Positions 41,609 through 51,900 of a DNA stretch of 64,000 nt are shown here, piece after piece; positions within the stretch are counted from its first letter, which is position 1; every line of letters starts with the position of its first letter. Made by a program: the position numbers and the translations under genes. This DNA is from Pseudomonas silvicola (lineage in GTDB: Bacteria; Pseudomonadota; Gammaproteobacteria; Pseudomonadales; Pseudomonadaceae): contig NZ_CP093281.1 in the NCBI RefSeq assembly GCF_026651855.1, forward strand, positions 558,001 through 622,000, in the 5' to 3' direction. Under the pieces are notes generated by a model. The model was not told the DNA's origin. It searched no databases and saw only the letters and a program-made list of their open reading frames with translations.

Positions 41609-42156
41609 TTAGCGTGAACGACGAGACGGCATCATGCGCAGTAACGTGTTGTCTTTGAATAAATAATGATGCGCCAGTGCCGCAACGGCATGAATACCAA
41701 TCAGCCAGTAGCCGTAAGGGGCGAGTGTTTCATGCCAGTCTGCAATGCTGTCAGCAAAATCAGGATCGGGATCGCCGCTCACCGGCATCGGAATACCAAA
41801 AATCCACCAGGTGCGGCCCATATAGAAGCGCGACAAAATGCCGAGAATCGGCAGACACAATAAAGAACAGGTAGATCGCCAGATGCATCAGGTGCGCGAG
41901 GCCGGTTTGCCAGTGTGGCGGTTTAGGGACTATCGCCGGGCTGCGACTGACGAAAGCGCAGAATGACGCGTGACAGCATCGCCCAGCACACAACTCCCTG
42001 CGCTGGAAATGACCAATGATCATGGCAAAGCCCCTGCCAGGATCCGCGCGTCGCTAATCCGCGAAATTCCATGGTGCAATAGGCCGAAGTGACGACCAGC
42101 AAGAAGGTCAGCCAGTGGAGAAAAATCTGCGAAGGGGCGTATTTGGTGCTCATCAT
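41609..42156 (-). CDS. Cytochrome b561 family protein (frameshifted)
   Basis: It starts MMSTKYAPSQIFLHWLTFLL with the first heme-ligand histidine in 'FLHW'. The next helices are broken by shifts but show a WSFPAQGVVCW / HFHWS-like segment, HWQTGLAHLMHLAIYLFF and WWIFGIPMPVSGDPDPDFAD. The last helix is HETLAPYGYWLIGIHAVAAL followed by AHHYLFKDNTLLRMMP. This is the four-helix di-heme CybB/YodB type, which moves electrons between quinol and periplasmic partners. Frameshifts are near 41845, 41925, 42000 and 42035. Confidence 0.85.
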
Positions 42157-42246
42157 TTATTCCATCAAAAGGCGTAGCAGAAGCGCTAACATAGCGGAAA
42201 GCGTACTGAATTAATTCATATTTTGACACATCCCCCGACGAAATGC

Positions 42247-42732
42247 TTACCGCTGGGCTTCCGATGCCTGCATCAGTTGGCTGAGTAAAGACTGCAGTTG
42301 CTGTTGCTGATCAGCACTTAACGTTGCCAGTTGATCACGCTGCGTCTCAGTATGAACCAGCAGGGCTTGCTCAATCTTTTCACGTCCGGCATCGGTTAAG
42401 GCAACCAGCATGCTGCGTTTATCCTCGGATCGGCCACGCGTTCAATGGATCCACCTCCTCAAGACGATTGAGCCGATTAGTCATTGCGCCAGAAGTAATC
42501 AGCAGCGATTTGTACAACTGCGTGGAAAGGCAATAGGAGGGCCCGCACGACGCAACGTAGCGAGCACATCAAACTCCCCATCGCGAAAATGGAAAGGAGC
42601 CAGTGCCTCCGCGCGTCGGGTGGCGAGGTGCTTCATGATGCGCAACATGCGGCCAAATATCGCCATTGACGAGGCATCCAACTCCGGCATGGCGTTGCAC
42701 TGCTCGATAACAAAATCAACGTGGTCGGTCAT
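42247..42732 (-). CDS. MarR-family regulator (frameshifted)
   Basis: MTDHVDFVIEQCNAMPELDA is followed by FGRMLRIMKHLATRRAEALA, then FRDGEFDVLATLRRAGPP. After a shift come TQLYKSLLITSGAMTNRLNR (recognition helix and wing), then MLVALTDAGREKIEQALLVH and LLSQLMQASEAQR. The length of about 160 codons is normal. It is divergent from a CynX-type transporter, with a perfect 26-bp palindrome between them that is most likely its operator. Two frameshifts are near 42530 and 42430. Confidence 0.9.
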
Positions 42733-42782
42733 ATTTCCCTCGAATGTGTTGCTTTGTGCGCATCCCTCTATCGAAATGCCGC

Positions 42783-42808
42783 AAAGTATCTTAACGTTAA
42801 GATACTTT
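42783..42808. promoter_or_regulatory. Perfect 26-bp palindrome, probable MarR operator
   Basis: The centre TATCTTAACGTTAAGATA extends on both sides to AAAG...CTTT, giving a fully symmetric site. It sits between marR (start 42732) and the transporter start at 42832. MarR dimers bind palindromes of this kind. Confidence 0.85.
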
Positions 42809-42831
42809 TTCGACGCACATGGAGATGCAAA

Positions 42832-43974
42832 GTGACTCGTACCTTACCTGCTTTAGGCATGTTTGCTTTACTGGTTTTCATCATCGCACTGAATTTAAGA
42901 CCGATCATGGCCGCCATCGGACCGTTGTTTCCGCTACTGCAACGCGAATCCCTCAACGCCACGCAACTCAGTTTACTCACCACCTTGCCGGTGGTGATGA
43001 TGGGAGTTGTCTGCCCTGGTGGGGCGGACCGTGGTTGCTGCGTTGCGTTGGTGGTGCGCGGGATCGCTGCCGGTTTGATTCTTTTGGCGTTAGCTTGCCT
43101 TGTGCGCGGTGCTGTCCCAACTGCTGAGATGCTGATTGCCAGTGCGCTGGTGGCGGGTACTCGGCATAGGCAATTCAGGCCTTGATGCGGCGCTGATTAA
43201 ACGGCACTTTGCTGCACAGGCCGGCACGCTAATGGCACTGTTTACCACCGGGATTATGGCGGGTGCAGCGCTGGCTGCCGCGACGGCCGCCCCATTGGCG
43301 GATGCGCAGGGGTTGGGCATGGCGCTTGCCATACCGTTGTGCCGCGATTGTTGCGGTACTGCTGTGGTTAATCACGTTGCGCAATATCGTTCCCGCTGCT
43401 CACGTTCATCGTGCTAAGACTGCGCGACGGGCCGTACCTGGATACTCATGGTGTTCTTCGGAATTGGTACGGGGGCTTACACGCTGGTATTAGCCTGGCT
43501 GCCGCCGTTTTATATGCAGCATGGCTGGACGCCGCAGCACAGCGGCTATGTGCTCGGTGCACTGACGCTAACGGAAGTGGTGGCGGGCTTTATCTTGTCG
43601 GGCTTGATCCATCGCTTCCGTGACCGCCGTTTTCCGCTGTTGCTGGTGCTGATCTCCCTGCTGCTAGGATTAATCAGCCTGATGTGGCTGGGCGGCGCGC
43701 TGGCCTGGTTGCCCACTGTGCTGCTCGGATTGGGGATTGGTGCGCTGTTTCCGCTATCACTGATCGTGACGCTCGACCATACGCATTCCCCTGAAGAGGC
43801 GGCGGGAATGTTATCCTTTGTGCAAGGCGGCGGCTATTTGCTGGCCGCGCTAGATGCCGCGGTGACGGCATTGTCCGCGATCGTGCCGACTCACTGGATA
43901 GCGCATGGGCCATCATGAGCGTCGGGGTGGTGGTTTTAATGGTGATGGCATTGTGTTTTAAACCCCAGCGATAA
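42832..43974 (+). CDS. CynX/NimT-family MFS transporter (frameshifted)
   Basis: GTG at 42832 gives [20 protein letters not shown] followed by [20 protein letters not shown], the exact opening of the CynX/YeaN family. Later blocks are [20 protein letters not shown], then [60 protein letters not shown] and [20 protein letters not shown]. Family members export cyanate or 2-nitroimidazole, or import unknown anions. It is divergent from marR and probably repressed by it. Frameshifts are near 43015, 43160, 43340, 43440 and 43895. Confidence 0.85.
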
Positions 43975-44048
43975 CCGGGCTTGTCTGCTTGCAGAAGGTA
44001 CAAGGCAGCGCATACCATTGCGAGCGATTAACACAATCAGGAGCTTTT

Positions 44049-44745
<697 letters not shown>

Positions 44746-45294
44746 TTATGAGTGTTTATGCGTAGCTACCGCGTGCACATAGGGCACTTTCTTCGCCAGT
44801 TCCGGGTAATTTTGCGTATCAACATCGATTGCTCCTATCCAGTTTAACACCATCACCGTGACGTCCTCATCGGCGATATTTTGCTGTTCCACGTCCTGCC
44901 AGCCAAAGCGGCGATACATGGCCTGTTGGTCAGGTGTATACAGCCAAAGTGCAGGGATCGATTTTGCTCGCGCTTCGGCAATCAGGCGGGTCACTATGCA
45001 CTGGCCCTTTGCCGCGATGTTCGCGGCGGTGATCACTTCACCCAGCCAAAATTCACGCTCGGGGATGTCACTCAATTCGTAATGGATGATGCTGGCGGTG
45101 GCCATCAATTCGCCCTCGTGCGTGGTGGCAAACAGCGTCATCGTTTGGGCATCAGCGGCATTGCGTGATTGCAGCCGTTGGCGGCGGATCACATCGAGGT
45201 CATGCCAGTTAGGTAGCTCGGACCATTCGCGGTGTAGCATGTCAGCAATCTCATCATAGAAATGTGACATTTGGGCCAGACAGTGTATCTGCAT
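44746..45294 (-). CDS. GNAT-family N-acetyltransferase, intact
   Basis: This is one of the few unbroken genes in the window, with 182 codons from ATG 45294. GNAT features are the N-terminal helix MSHFYDEIADMLHREWSELP, strands MTLFATTHEGELMATASIIH and FWLGEVITAANIAAKGQCIV, and the acetyl-CoA loop region AAKGQ..VTRLIAEARAKS. The C-terminus has LWLYTPDQQAMYRRFGWQDV, the usual 'Y...GF' element. The substrate is unknown. A hairpin and the SDR gene lie upstream. Confidence 0.85.
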   Translation of the reverse strand: MQIHCLAQMSHFYDEIADMLHREWSELPNWHDLDVIRRQRLQSRNAADAQTMTLFATTHEGELMATASIIHYELSDIPEREFWLGEVITAANIAAKGQCIVTRLIAEARAKSIPALWLYTPDQQAMYRRFGWQDVEQQNIADEDVTVMVLNWIGAIDVDTQNYPELAKKVPYVHAVATHKHS

Positions 45295-45352
45295 CCATTA
45301 TTCTTCTAGGCTAACAGAGGAGTCAAACAACATAACCGTTAACCTCGAAAGG

Positions 45353-45373
45353 AACCAGGCTATTCGCCTGGTT
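45353..45373 (-). terminator. Hairpin downstream of the SDR gene
   Basis: AACCAGGC and GCCTGGTT pair perfectly around a 5-base loop, eight bases after the SDR stop on the minus strand. The T-tail is weak. Confidence 0.65.
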
Positions 45374-45380
45374 CTTATGC

Positions 45381-46120
45381 TTAGGTTGTCTGGTTGGCCA
45401 AAGCCACCGCATCTTCCCCGGCAGGAATGCGCATTGGTGCGTTGGGATCGGTTGCCCTTGCCATATCGCGGCGGCGACATCTTCGGCTTTGGTGGTGGGC
45501 TGCGGTTGGTGCATGCCCGCCATAATCCCATCCAGCATCGGTTGGTAGGCGTCGAGGAAGGTTTGCTCCATGCGCGGCATGGCGTTCTTGCCGAAATCGG
45601 TGGTGGGCGCCATGCCTGGCAACACCAGCCGCACATTAACATTAAACGGCTGCAACTCCAGCGCCAGTGATTCGGTAAACGCATTGACGGCGGCTTTACT
45701 GCCGGTATACACCGCCAGCAACGGCAGAGATTTCAGCGTCACGGTTGAGGTCACATTGATCACCGTACCGCCCCGTCTAGGCGCGGAACTGAGAGGCAGC
45801 ACCGCCTGCGTCATGGCGATAGTGCCCAGCGTGTTAGTCTCAAACACTTCTCGTGCCGTTGACATCGGCATGCCTTCCAGTGGTCAGCACTTTCGGCCCG
45901 GCGTTGTTCACCAGCACGTCGACCTCGCCTGCGTCAGCGATTGCCTGACTGATGCTTTCGGCGTTGCTGACGTCCAACGGCAACAGGCGCAAATTTTCGA
46001 AGCCGGGAATAGCTCCGGGGCGAGGATGACGCATAGTGGCAATCACTTTCCAGCCGCGTTCCAGAAAATGAAGCGCGTGACCAAAGCCGAAGAACAGCCG
46101 GTGATAAGGATCGTTTTCAT
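45381..46120 (-). CDS. Short-chain dehydrogenase/reductase (frameshifted)
   Basis: It starts MKTILITGCSSA, with the TGxxxGxG site finished after a shift as FGFGHALHFLERGWKVIATM. Then come LLPLDVSNAESISQAIADAG, VDVLVNNAGPKVL (NNAG), VINVTSTVTLKSLPLLAVYT with the catalytic Ser, and GSKAAVNAFTESLALELQPF with the Tyr-x3-Lys (YTGSK). The end in the correct frame is PNAPMRIPAGEDAVALANQTT. It is divergent from an AraC-family gene, a common regulator-target pair. Frameshifts are near 46085, 45880 and 45470. Confidence 0.85.
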
Positions 46121-46219
46121 CTTTCACTCCTGCATTGCATTGGGTAGATGCTCACTATAGAGTCAGCGAGATGGACTCACTACAATGCAAAGTCCACGTT
46201 TCATTCGGAGGAGTCCATA

Positions 46220-47133
46220 ATGATCGATCCCCTTGCTGAGATAGTGTCGCTGCTGCAACCTCAGGCGGCCTTTTCCAAACGTGCACGCCAATGGTCGCTG
46301 GCGCGTCAATCGCAGTGAAACAGGACAGCCGTTTTACTGCCTGGTACTGGCTGGGCGCAGTCAATTGAAGATGAAGGGCATGAACCATCTCACTTGAACG
46401 CAGGGCGATTTATCCTGATCCCGGCGGCGTACGGGAGTTCTGCATGAGCGGTGCCGAGCCACCCGATGACGATGCGCCTGAAACACTACCCGAAATGCTT
46501 AGCCCCGGTGAATTCTGGATTGGCGATCAGCAGCAGCCTGCCGAAGTGCAAACGCTGATTGGTTATTGCCAGTTCGGTGCGCCCGACGCGGAGATTGATC
46601 GTCGCTGTTACCCCAATTTATTCACTTTATTCGCGGAAGTCGGTTGACCACGCTGGGTACAACTGGTGATGGATGGTGTCGTGCGCAGCGGCCCGCGCGC
46701 CATGTGGTATTGGAACGTTTGCTGGAACTGCTGCTGATTGAGGCGCTGCGTTCGATGCCAATCTGTGATGCTTACCCTGGCGTGATGAAGGTGGTTTAGC
46801 CGACCTTGAACGTCTGGCGGCGGCCATCCGCGACATTCACGCCAAGCCCGGCATCCCTGGACCGTGGCGCAATTAGCCAAAGTTTCCGCGCTATCCCGTT
46901 CGGCATTCTTTGTGCGTTTCCGCGCAGCAGTGGGCGTAGCACCGATGGTTTATCTGCTCACCTGGCGCATGGCTTTGGCCAAAAATTTACTGCGTGGCAA
47001 AAATATGGCGGTAGCGGATGTCGCAGAACGCGTCGGCTATCGTTCCGCCAGCGCGTTTAGTGTGGCCTTCACTGCATTGGGGCAACCACCGCATGGTTTG
47101 CCGCAGGTCAGGATATTTAGCGATAAAGCTTAA
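46220..47133 (+). CDS. AraC-family regulator with N-terminal cupin (frameshifted)
   Basis: ATG at 46220 follows GGAGG. It reads MIDPLAEIVSLLQPQAAFSK, then in shifted frames a cupin_6 sensing part (SHLNAGRFILIPAAYGSS; EFWIGDQQQPAEVQTLIGYC). The C-terminal double helix-turn-helix is AQLAKVSALSRSAFFVRFRA, then GVAPMVYLLTWRMALAKNLL and MAVADVAERVGYRSASAFSV. It probably controls the divergent SDR gene. Six or more frameshifts are present. Confidence 0.85.
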
Positions 47134-48329
47134 AATTACCTGTAAGGCTGGTGATTTTTTTTTAAGGGCCAATCAAGACAATTGCCACGAGCTCAATGTT
47201 GCCACTGTTCGCGCTGGCAATGCGCTCGCCGTATTCGTCATAGGTTTTGCAGGATTGCGCCAATGCGCTAAACGGCATGGTAACGATTTCGTCCTACGCG
47301 CGGCTCTTTATCCTGATAATCAGGAAGGACAGGTCGTTTGTGGAGCGATGCTGCATTAAAGTAAAGTCGTCTTAGGGTGCTGATACCGCTTTCATGGTAG
47401 AACCACTGTCCTGTATCTCCACAGGCATGAGACATGACCGGCATGTTCGGTCTAGAAATTCAAGTCCTCAGCTGCTTTAGGGTACTGATTAAAAACGCTG
47501 TTTAACCCGCAATGTACATTACCCATCCCATGATGCTTAAAGTAGATGTGAGAATATATCCCACACCTTCACCTGTCATATAGCGGCGCATGGTCATCTC
47601 AAATTGACCTACTTGGATTTTTCGCGTTGTTCGTCATCAGTGAGTTAAGGATGGTGCGAAGAAAGCCACCGTACCATTGGTCGCAAAGTGCTGGAACCGA
47701 GGCATTGGTAAGGTAAGAACATCATGAATTTGCATTGGGGAGGCTTCTACTCGTCAAATAATTGAAGTTGATTTTAATGTGTTAGATTAATCGATTCAGT
47801 TCACATTTATCTATTTTGCTATCGCTGAAAGGTCCTTAATAGCGGCATCAACCAGGCCACTGTTAACAACATGGGTGTAATCACTGCACCTTTGCTGCCT
47901 TTTTAAACATCTTGCTGATTTATCATCAGAAACTGACTTTGGAAAGGAACTACCATCTTTATGGCAGAGCATCATCACTAAATGCCCGCAGCCCCGGATA
48001 GTCTGTTTTATATGCCATTCCTGCGAGCCAGAGAGTTAGTGGAGTTTTATACTTGACGCATCACTCGCGTCATTATTCCTTCGCCCACCGTTGCGACGGC
48101 AGACAGGATCATCGTTTTAAATGATAGCAATGTGCGGCTGGGATTAATTCATTCAAACAGGCCGGCGCAGAGGTCGCCTAGTATAATTGATGTATTACGC
48201 CTCTAACCCGCATTATGCATCCGCGGCGTAGCGTGAGTTCACGCCCGCATGGTCAGCAGGGGGATCTGGCGGATTCCACTCTGGCTTCAGCAGTGACAGC
48301 AGGTAATCAATGATATCGTTGCGCCACCG
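47134..48329. other. Gene-poor, probably decayed region, 1.2 kb
   Basis: No complete gene is recognised. Short open stretches exist on both strands (for example minus 47180-47358, ending TYDEYGERIASANSGNIELV and a stop before a T-run), but none shows a known motif. AT content and frequent stops suggest decay or poor sequence. A possible small membrane protein at 47512-47735 is listed separately. Confidence 0.5.
47512..47735 (-). CDS. Possible small membrane protein (frameshifted)
   Basis: The product reads MQIHDVLTLPMPRFQHFATN, GTVAFFAPSLTHSLMTNNAK and, after shifts, FEMTMRRYMTGEGVGYILTS followed by LSIMGWVMYIAG and a stop. It would be about 75 residues with a C-terminal hydrophobic hairpin. 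The tidy ending supports a real gene, but I know no homologue. Confidence 0.3.
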
Positions 48330-48519
48330 CCTGCGGCGCTGAAGTTCGCCAGTGGCGGCGGATGCGCTGGTGGCCTTTAGCTGCAAATTAGTTAATACCG
48401 TTGACTGGCATACGCACGCGATATTTCTTGGCGAGGTGATCCGCGTGGCACACCCCAATAGTGATGGGCAACCGCTGTTGTATCACGACCGGGGGTTCCA
48501 TCAACTCTCTGCGCTGTAA
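48330..48519 (+). pseudogene. Flavin reductase-like C-terminal fragment
   Basis: Across a shift near 48390 the plus strand reads ASPVAADALVAFSCKLVNTV, then HAIFLGEVIRVAHPNSDGQP and LLYHDRGFHQLSAL. This is the end of a flavin reductase (PF01613) domain: 'H.IF.GEV..V......PLLY..G.Y..L'. The N-terminal FMN-binding half is absent. Reductases of this type feed FMNH2 to luciferase-like monooxygenases, but this copy cannot work alone. Confidence 0.6.
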
Positions 48520-48526
48520 CTTAATG

Positions 48527-48551
48527 AACGGGAGGGCAAGTGCCTCCCGTT
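48527..48551. terminator. Hairpin between flavin reductase fragment and RidA gene
   Basis: AACGGGAGG pairs with CCTCCCGTT around a 7-base loop. It lies between convergent genes and may stop transcription from both sides. Confidence 0.7.
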
Positions 48552-48555
48552 ATGT

Positions 48556-48930
48556 TCAGGGCAACATAATCACCACATCAATTTCCAACAGCAATTCGGT
48601 TCGGCGAGCGCAGAGGATCTGAAACAGCGTGCTGGCAGGTAACTCAAGTCCTTCAAAGAAGCGCTGGCGTACCGGATGAATATGCGGCACCAGCGCCAGG
48701 TCGGTGACATAGTGGTGGTGCGCACAATCCCGGTCGCTGTGCCCCAGCCCTCCAGGCGATCGATGTGCGTATCTTACCCAACAGGCCTGCCTGCATATCC
48801 CCAACGCCGACCACGTTCCTTCTTCATCCCACGCGACTTGCCCGGTCGGGAATACCGGCGTTCCGGGACGAATTTTGGCGTGATTGTAATAGCTGCGTGC
48901 CTTCAAACCGGCGGGATTGATAATGCTCAT
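48556..48930 (-). CDS. RidA/YjgF family protein (frameshifted)
   Basis: MSIINPAGLKARSYYNHAKI is followed by RPGTPVFPTGQVAWDEEGT, the typical 'GxVxxSGQVAxDxxG' opening. In shifted frames one reads MQAGLLGKIRTS, ATGIVRTTTMSPTWR and LPARCFRSSARRTELLLEID, and the end VVIMLP (family: LLVEIDVVA.LP). RidA proteins hydrolyse reactive enamine/imine intermediates made by PLP enzymes. It stands at the 3' end of an ABC transporter/PLP-lyase gene set on the same strand, after a gap of 237 bp (48931-49167) in which I see no gene. Confidence 0.8.
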   Translation of the reverse strand: MSIINPAGLKARSYYNHAKIRPGTPVFPTGQVAWDEEGTWSALGICRQACWVRYAHRSPGGLGHSDRDCAHHHYVTDLALVPHIHPVRQRFFEGLELPASTLFQILCARRTELLLEIDVVIMLP

Positions 48931-49167
48931 AACGCTCCTTAACCCTGTTTCGTTAGCGAATGTTCTCGCTAAGGCTATCACTCGTGCGCGTTGCCGGGTA
49001 AGGTATCCTGGCAGCGCGCATTGCCGCTAAAGCAACACGGCGGCGGTTACAAACGCTTTTGTGACGCGGCATCGAACAGCATCGCTTACGCGCATAATCC
49101 ACTTCTAACGGCAATCATATCGCCTGCTGCGGCACCGGAACGTTGGGTGGTAAGAAAACAGCATCAC

Positions 49168-50111
49168 CTATGCCCGAATAAGTTGCCGTGGATGAAGCTC
49201 GGATAACCGGTGGGTTCGACGGAAACCTCCAGTGGCAGCGCGATGTGGAAGAACCTGCTGAAGCAGTGCGATGTTTTCAGGTCTGATGCCATAAATGACT
49301 TCACGACCTTCAGGCTGATTGGCCATGCCGGTGGTTGACAACAGCGCGCTGTCGCCGATACGCACGCCGTTTGTTGTGACGACGCCATTGATAAAGTTCA
49401 TGGACGGTCTTGAACCGATAAAGCTGGCGACAAACTTGTTGGCTGGCGTGTCATACAGTTTCCAGTGGTGTGCCGACTTGTTGGATAACTCCGTGGTTCA
49501 GCACCACAATCGGTCGGCGTCATCGCCTCAACCTGATCATGCGTGACACTTACACGATAGTGTTGTTCATCTGCTGATGCAGGCGTTTAATCTCGACGCG
49601 CATCTTGCCGCGCAGTTGTGCATCCAGATTGGAGAGCGGTTCATCAAACAGAAAGACCTGCGGCTGGCGCACGATCGCGCGTCCCATCGCCACACGCTGG
49701 CGCTGGCCGCCGGACAGTTCTTTGGGACGACGATCCAGAAGATGTGAAAGATTAAGGATATCCGCCGCTCGCTTCACTTTCTCCTCAATCTCCGCACGCG
49801 GACGTTTCTGGATTTCGAGGCTAGCCCATGTTGCGTGCCACCGTCAGGTGCGGGTAGAGCGCATAACTCTGAAACACCATTGAGATATCACGATCTTTCG
49901 GGGCGACATCATTCATCAGTCGTTTTCCGATGCGGAGATCGCCGCTGCTCGCCAGTTCCAGACCCGCAATGGTGCGCAGTAAGGTGGATTTACCACAGAC
50001 GATTTGCCCGACCACCACGAATTCACCATCGTTAATCGTGAGGTTGATATCGCGCAGGACTTCAACATTGCCGTAGCGTTTGTCGATCTGCGCCAGTGTA
50101 ATTTCTGCCAT
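49168..50111 (-). CDS. Sugar-type ABC transporter ATPase, UgpC/MsmX group (frameshifted, shortened C-terminus)
   Basis: It begins [20 protein letters not shown]. Walker A reads GQIVCGKST instead of the usual GPSGCGKST. The rest is regular: [60 protein letters not shown]. After shifts come the regulatory OB-type domain pieces [20 protein letters not shown] and [20 protein letters not shown]. About 315 codons are present against 355-370 in the family, so the final beta-strand segment is missing or lost to shifts. Confidence 0.85.
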
Positions 50112-50113
50112 GT

Positions 50114-50946
50114 TTACCCCTTAACCGCGCCAGCGGTCAGACCCTGAACCAGATATCGTTGAATAAAGGCAAAGAACAGACAGGCAGGAATCAGCGCCAT
50201 TACGGCGGCTGCCATCATTTCACCCCATGAAACGGCAAATTTGGAGACGAAGCTGAGTAAACTCCACCGGGAAGGTCATCACTTCGTTTTTGTTGATCAG
50301 CATCAGCGAGAACAGCAGTTCGCTCCATGCCGCGGTAAACACGGCCGAGCGTTGCCGCCATTCCGGTAACGTCAGCGGAACCAGTACCCGATACAGCGCC
50401 TGAAAACGTGTGCAGCCCTCGAGCATCGCAGACTTTCCAGATCTTTTTGGGAATGGCATCAAAGAAATGACTGCATCAAAGGTGGCAAACGGGACGTTAA
50501 AGGCGGTGTAAATCAGCACCAGACCCAGAAGACTGTTGGTCAGGCCGAGCGGGGCCATCACGCGATAAATCGGGGCGATGATCATCACCAACGGGAACAT
50601 CTGCGTGAACAACAGCAGCGCCGCCATCACCATCTTGCCGTGAAAGAGAAAACGCGAAAATGCATAGCCGGCACCAGCAGCAATCAGCGTGGTCAGAAAG
50701 CGGTGCTGAAAGAGACGATCGAGACTATTGCTGAAGAAGGTGGGGAAATCACTGTCGGTGAGCACTTTTGAAAGTGGCTCTAAAGTGAAGCCGCCGCCAG
50801 TAACAGTGTCACGCCCTGGCTGGAACAGCAGCTGATCCGGTGTGACTGAAATCTTGATGATCCAGTAGAGCGGAAACAGGGCAAACAGCAGGTAGAGGCC
50901 AACACTCAGGCGATGGCCAATCATAACTGCGGGTAAACAGTTTCAT
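50114..50946 (-). CDS. Sugar-type ABC permease, MalG family (frameshifted)
   Basis: A GGAGG site before ATG 50946 (MKLFTRS) fixes the start; one shift then leads into [20 protein letters not shown] and [17 protein letters not shown]. Further blocks are [60 protein letters not shown] and, after a shift, an EAA loop '[20 protein letters not shown]'. The end is [12 protein letters not shown]. The start lies 10 bases from the partner permease stop. Confidence 0.85.
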
Positions 50947-50955
50947 TTCGCCTCC

Positions 50956-51879
50956 TTATTTCAACAGTTGATGACGAATGCGCAGCAGAACCAGCGCGTA
51001 GCAGGTCATCAGCAGTAACAGAAACACCGCCATTGCCGAGGCATAGCCAAAATCGAGTTTGCGATAGGCGGTGGTGAAGATGTAGCTGGACAGAATCGAG
51101 GTGGATCCGGCGGGGCCACCGTCGGTCATCACCACGATCAGATCGCATGAAGTTGGCGATCCAGATGGTACGTAGCATCACGGTGATGGCAATCATCGGT
51201 GCCAGGAAGGGCAGCGTGACGCGACAGAATTGTTGCCAGCCGCTGGCACCGTCAATCGAAGCCGCTTCATACAGATCTTTCGGGATGGATTGCAAAGCGG
51301 CCAGCAAGGTAATGGCAAAAAACGGAATACCAAACCAGACGTTAGCAATGATCGGTCCCCACATGGCCAACTGAGGATCGGACAAGATATTGTATGGCTC
51401 GCTCAGTAATCCGAGATCGCTCAGCCACTGTGGTAACGGGCCGACCACCGGGTTAAGCAGCCAGGACCAGGTCAGGCCGGATAGAAAGGCGGGCACCGCC
51501 CAGGGCAGAAACACCAGCGCCTGCACCCAGCGACGAAAACGAAATTCGCGGTTGAGCAACGCCAGCGAACCGAAGAAAAACTGCAACAGCAGTGAGCTGA
51601 GCGTCCAGTTCAGCGATGTGACCGAGTGCTTTAAAAAAGCGCCGATCGTCAAACATTTCGGCAAAGAGATTATCCCAGCCCACCCACCCGCTATCCATCG
51701 TTGAGCAGATTCATGCTCTGAAACGCGTAGGAAATGCCGATCGCCATCGGCACAAAAATAAACAAGGCGATCAGCAACAGTCCCGGCGAAAGATAAAACC
51801 ACGGCTCAGCCAGCCGCAGCCAGCGCGTGTAGCGCAGGCGCGGCGAGCGGGCATCAAGTGAGGTTTCTAACATCATCAT
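50956..51879 (-). CDS. Sugar-type ABC permease, MalF family (frameshifted)
   Basis: MMMLETSLDARSPRLRYTRW precedes the first span WFYLSPGLLLIALFIFVPMA. After a shift near 51700 follow LNWTLSSLLLQFFFGSLALL, FLPWAVPAFLSGLTWSWLLN and the EAA loop 'DLYEAASIDGASGWQQFCRVTLPFLAP'. The last part after another shift ends LLRIRHQLLK. It pairs with the MalG-type permease. Confidence 0.88.
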
Positions 51880-51900
51880 TGTTCTCCGCGCGATCGGTGA

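Noticed and set aside
46165..46190. Sequence ACAATGCAAAGT near the AraC/SDR promoter, similar to the palindrome upstream of the cupin gene at 55627
   Set aside because: Only half of the palindrome is shared and the neighbouring genes are unrelated, so a common regulator cannot be supported.
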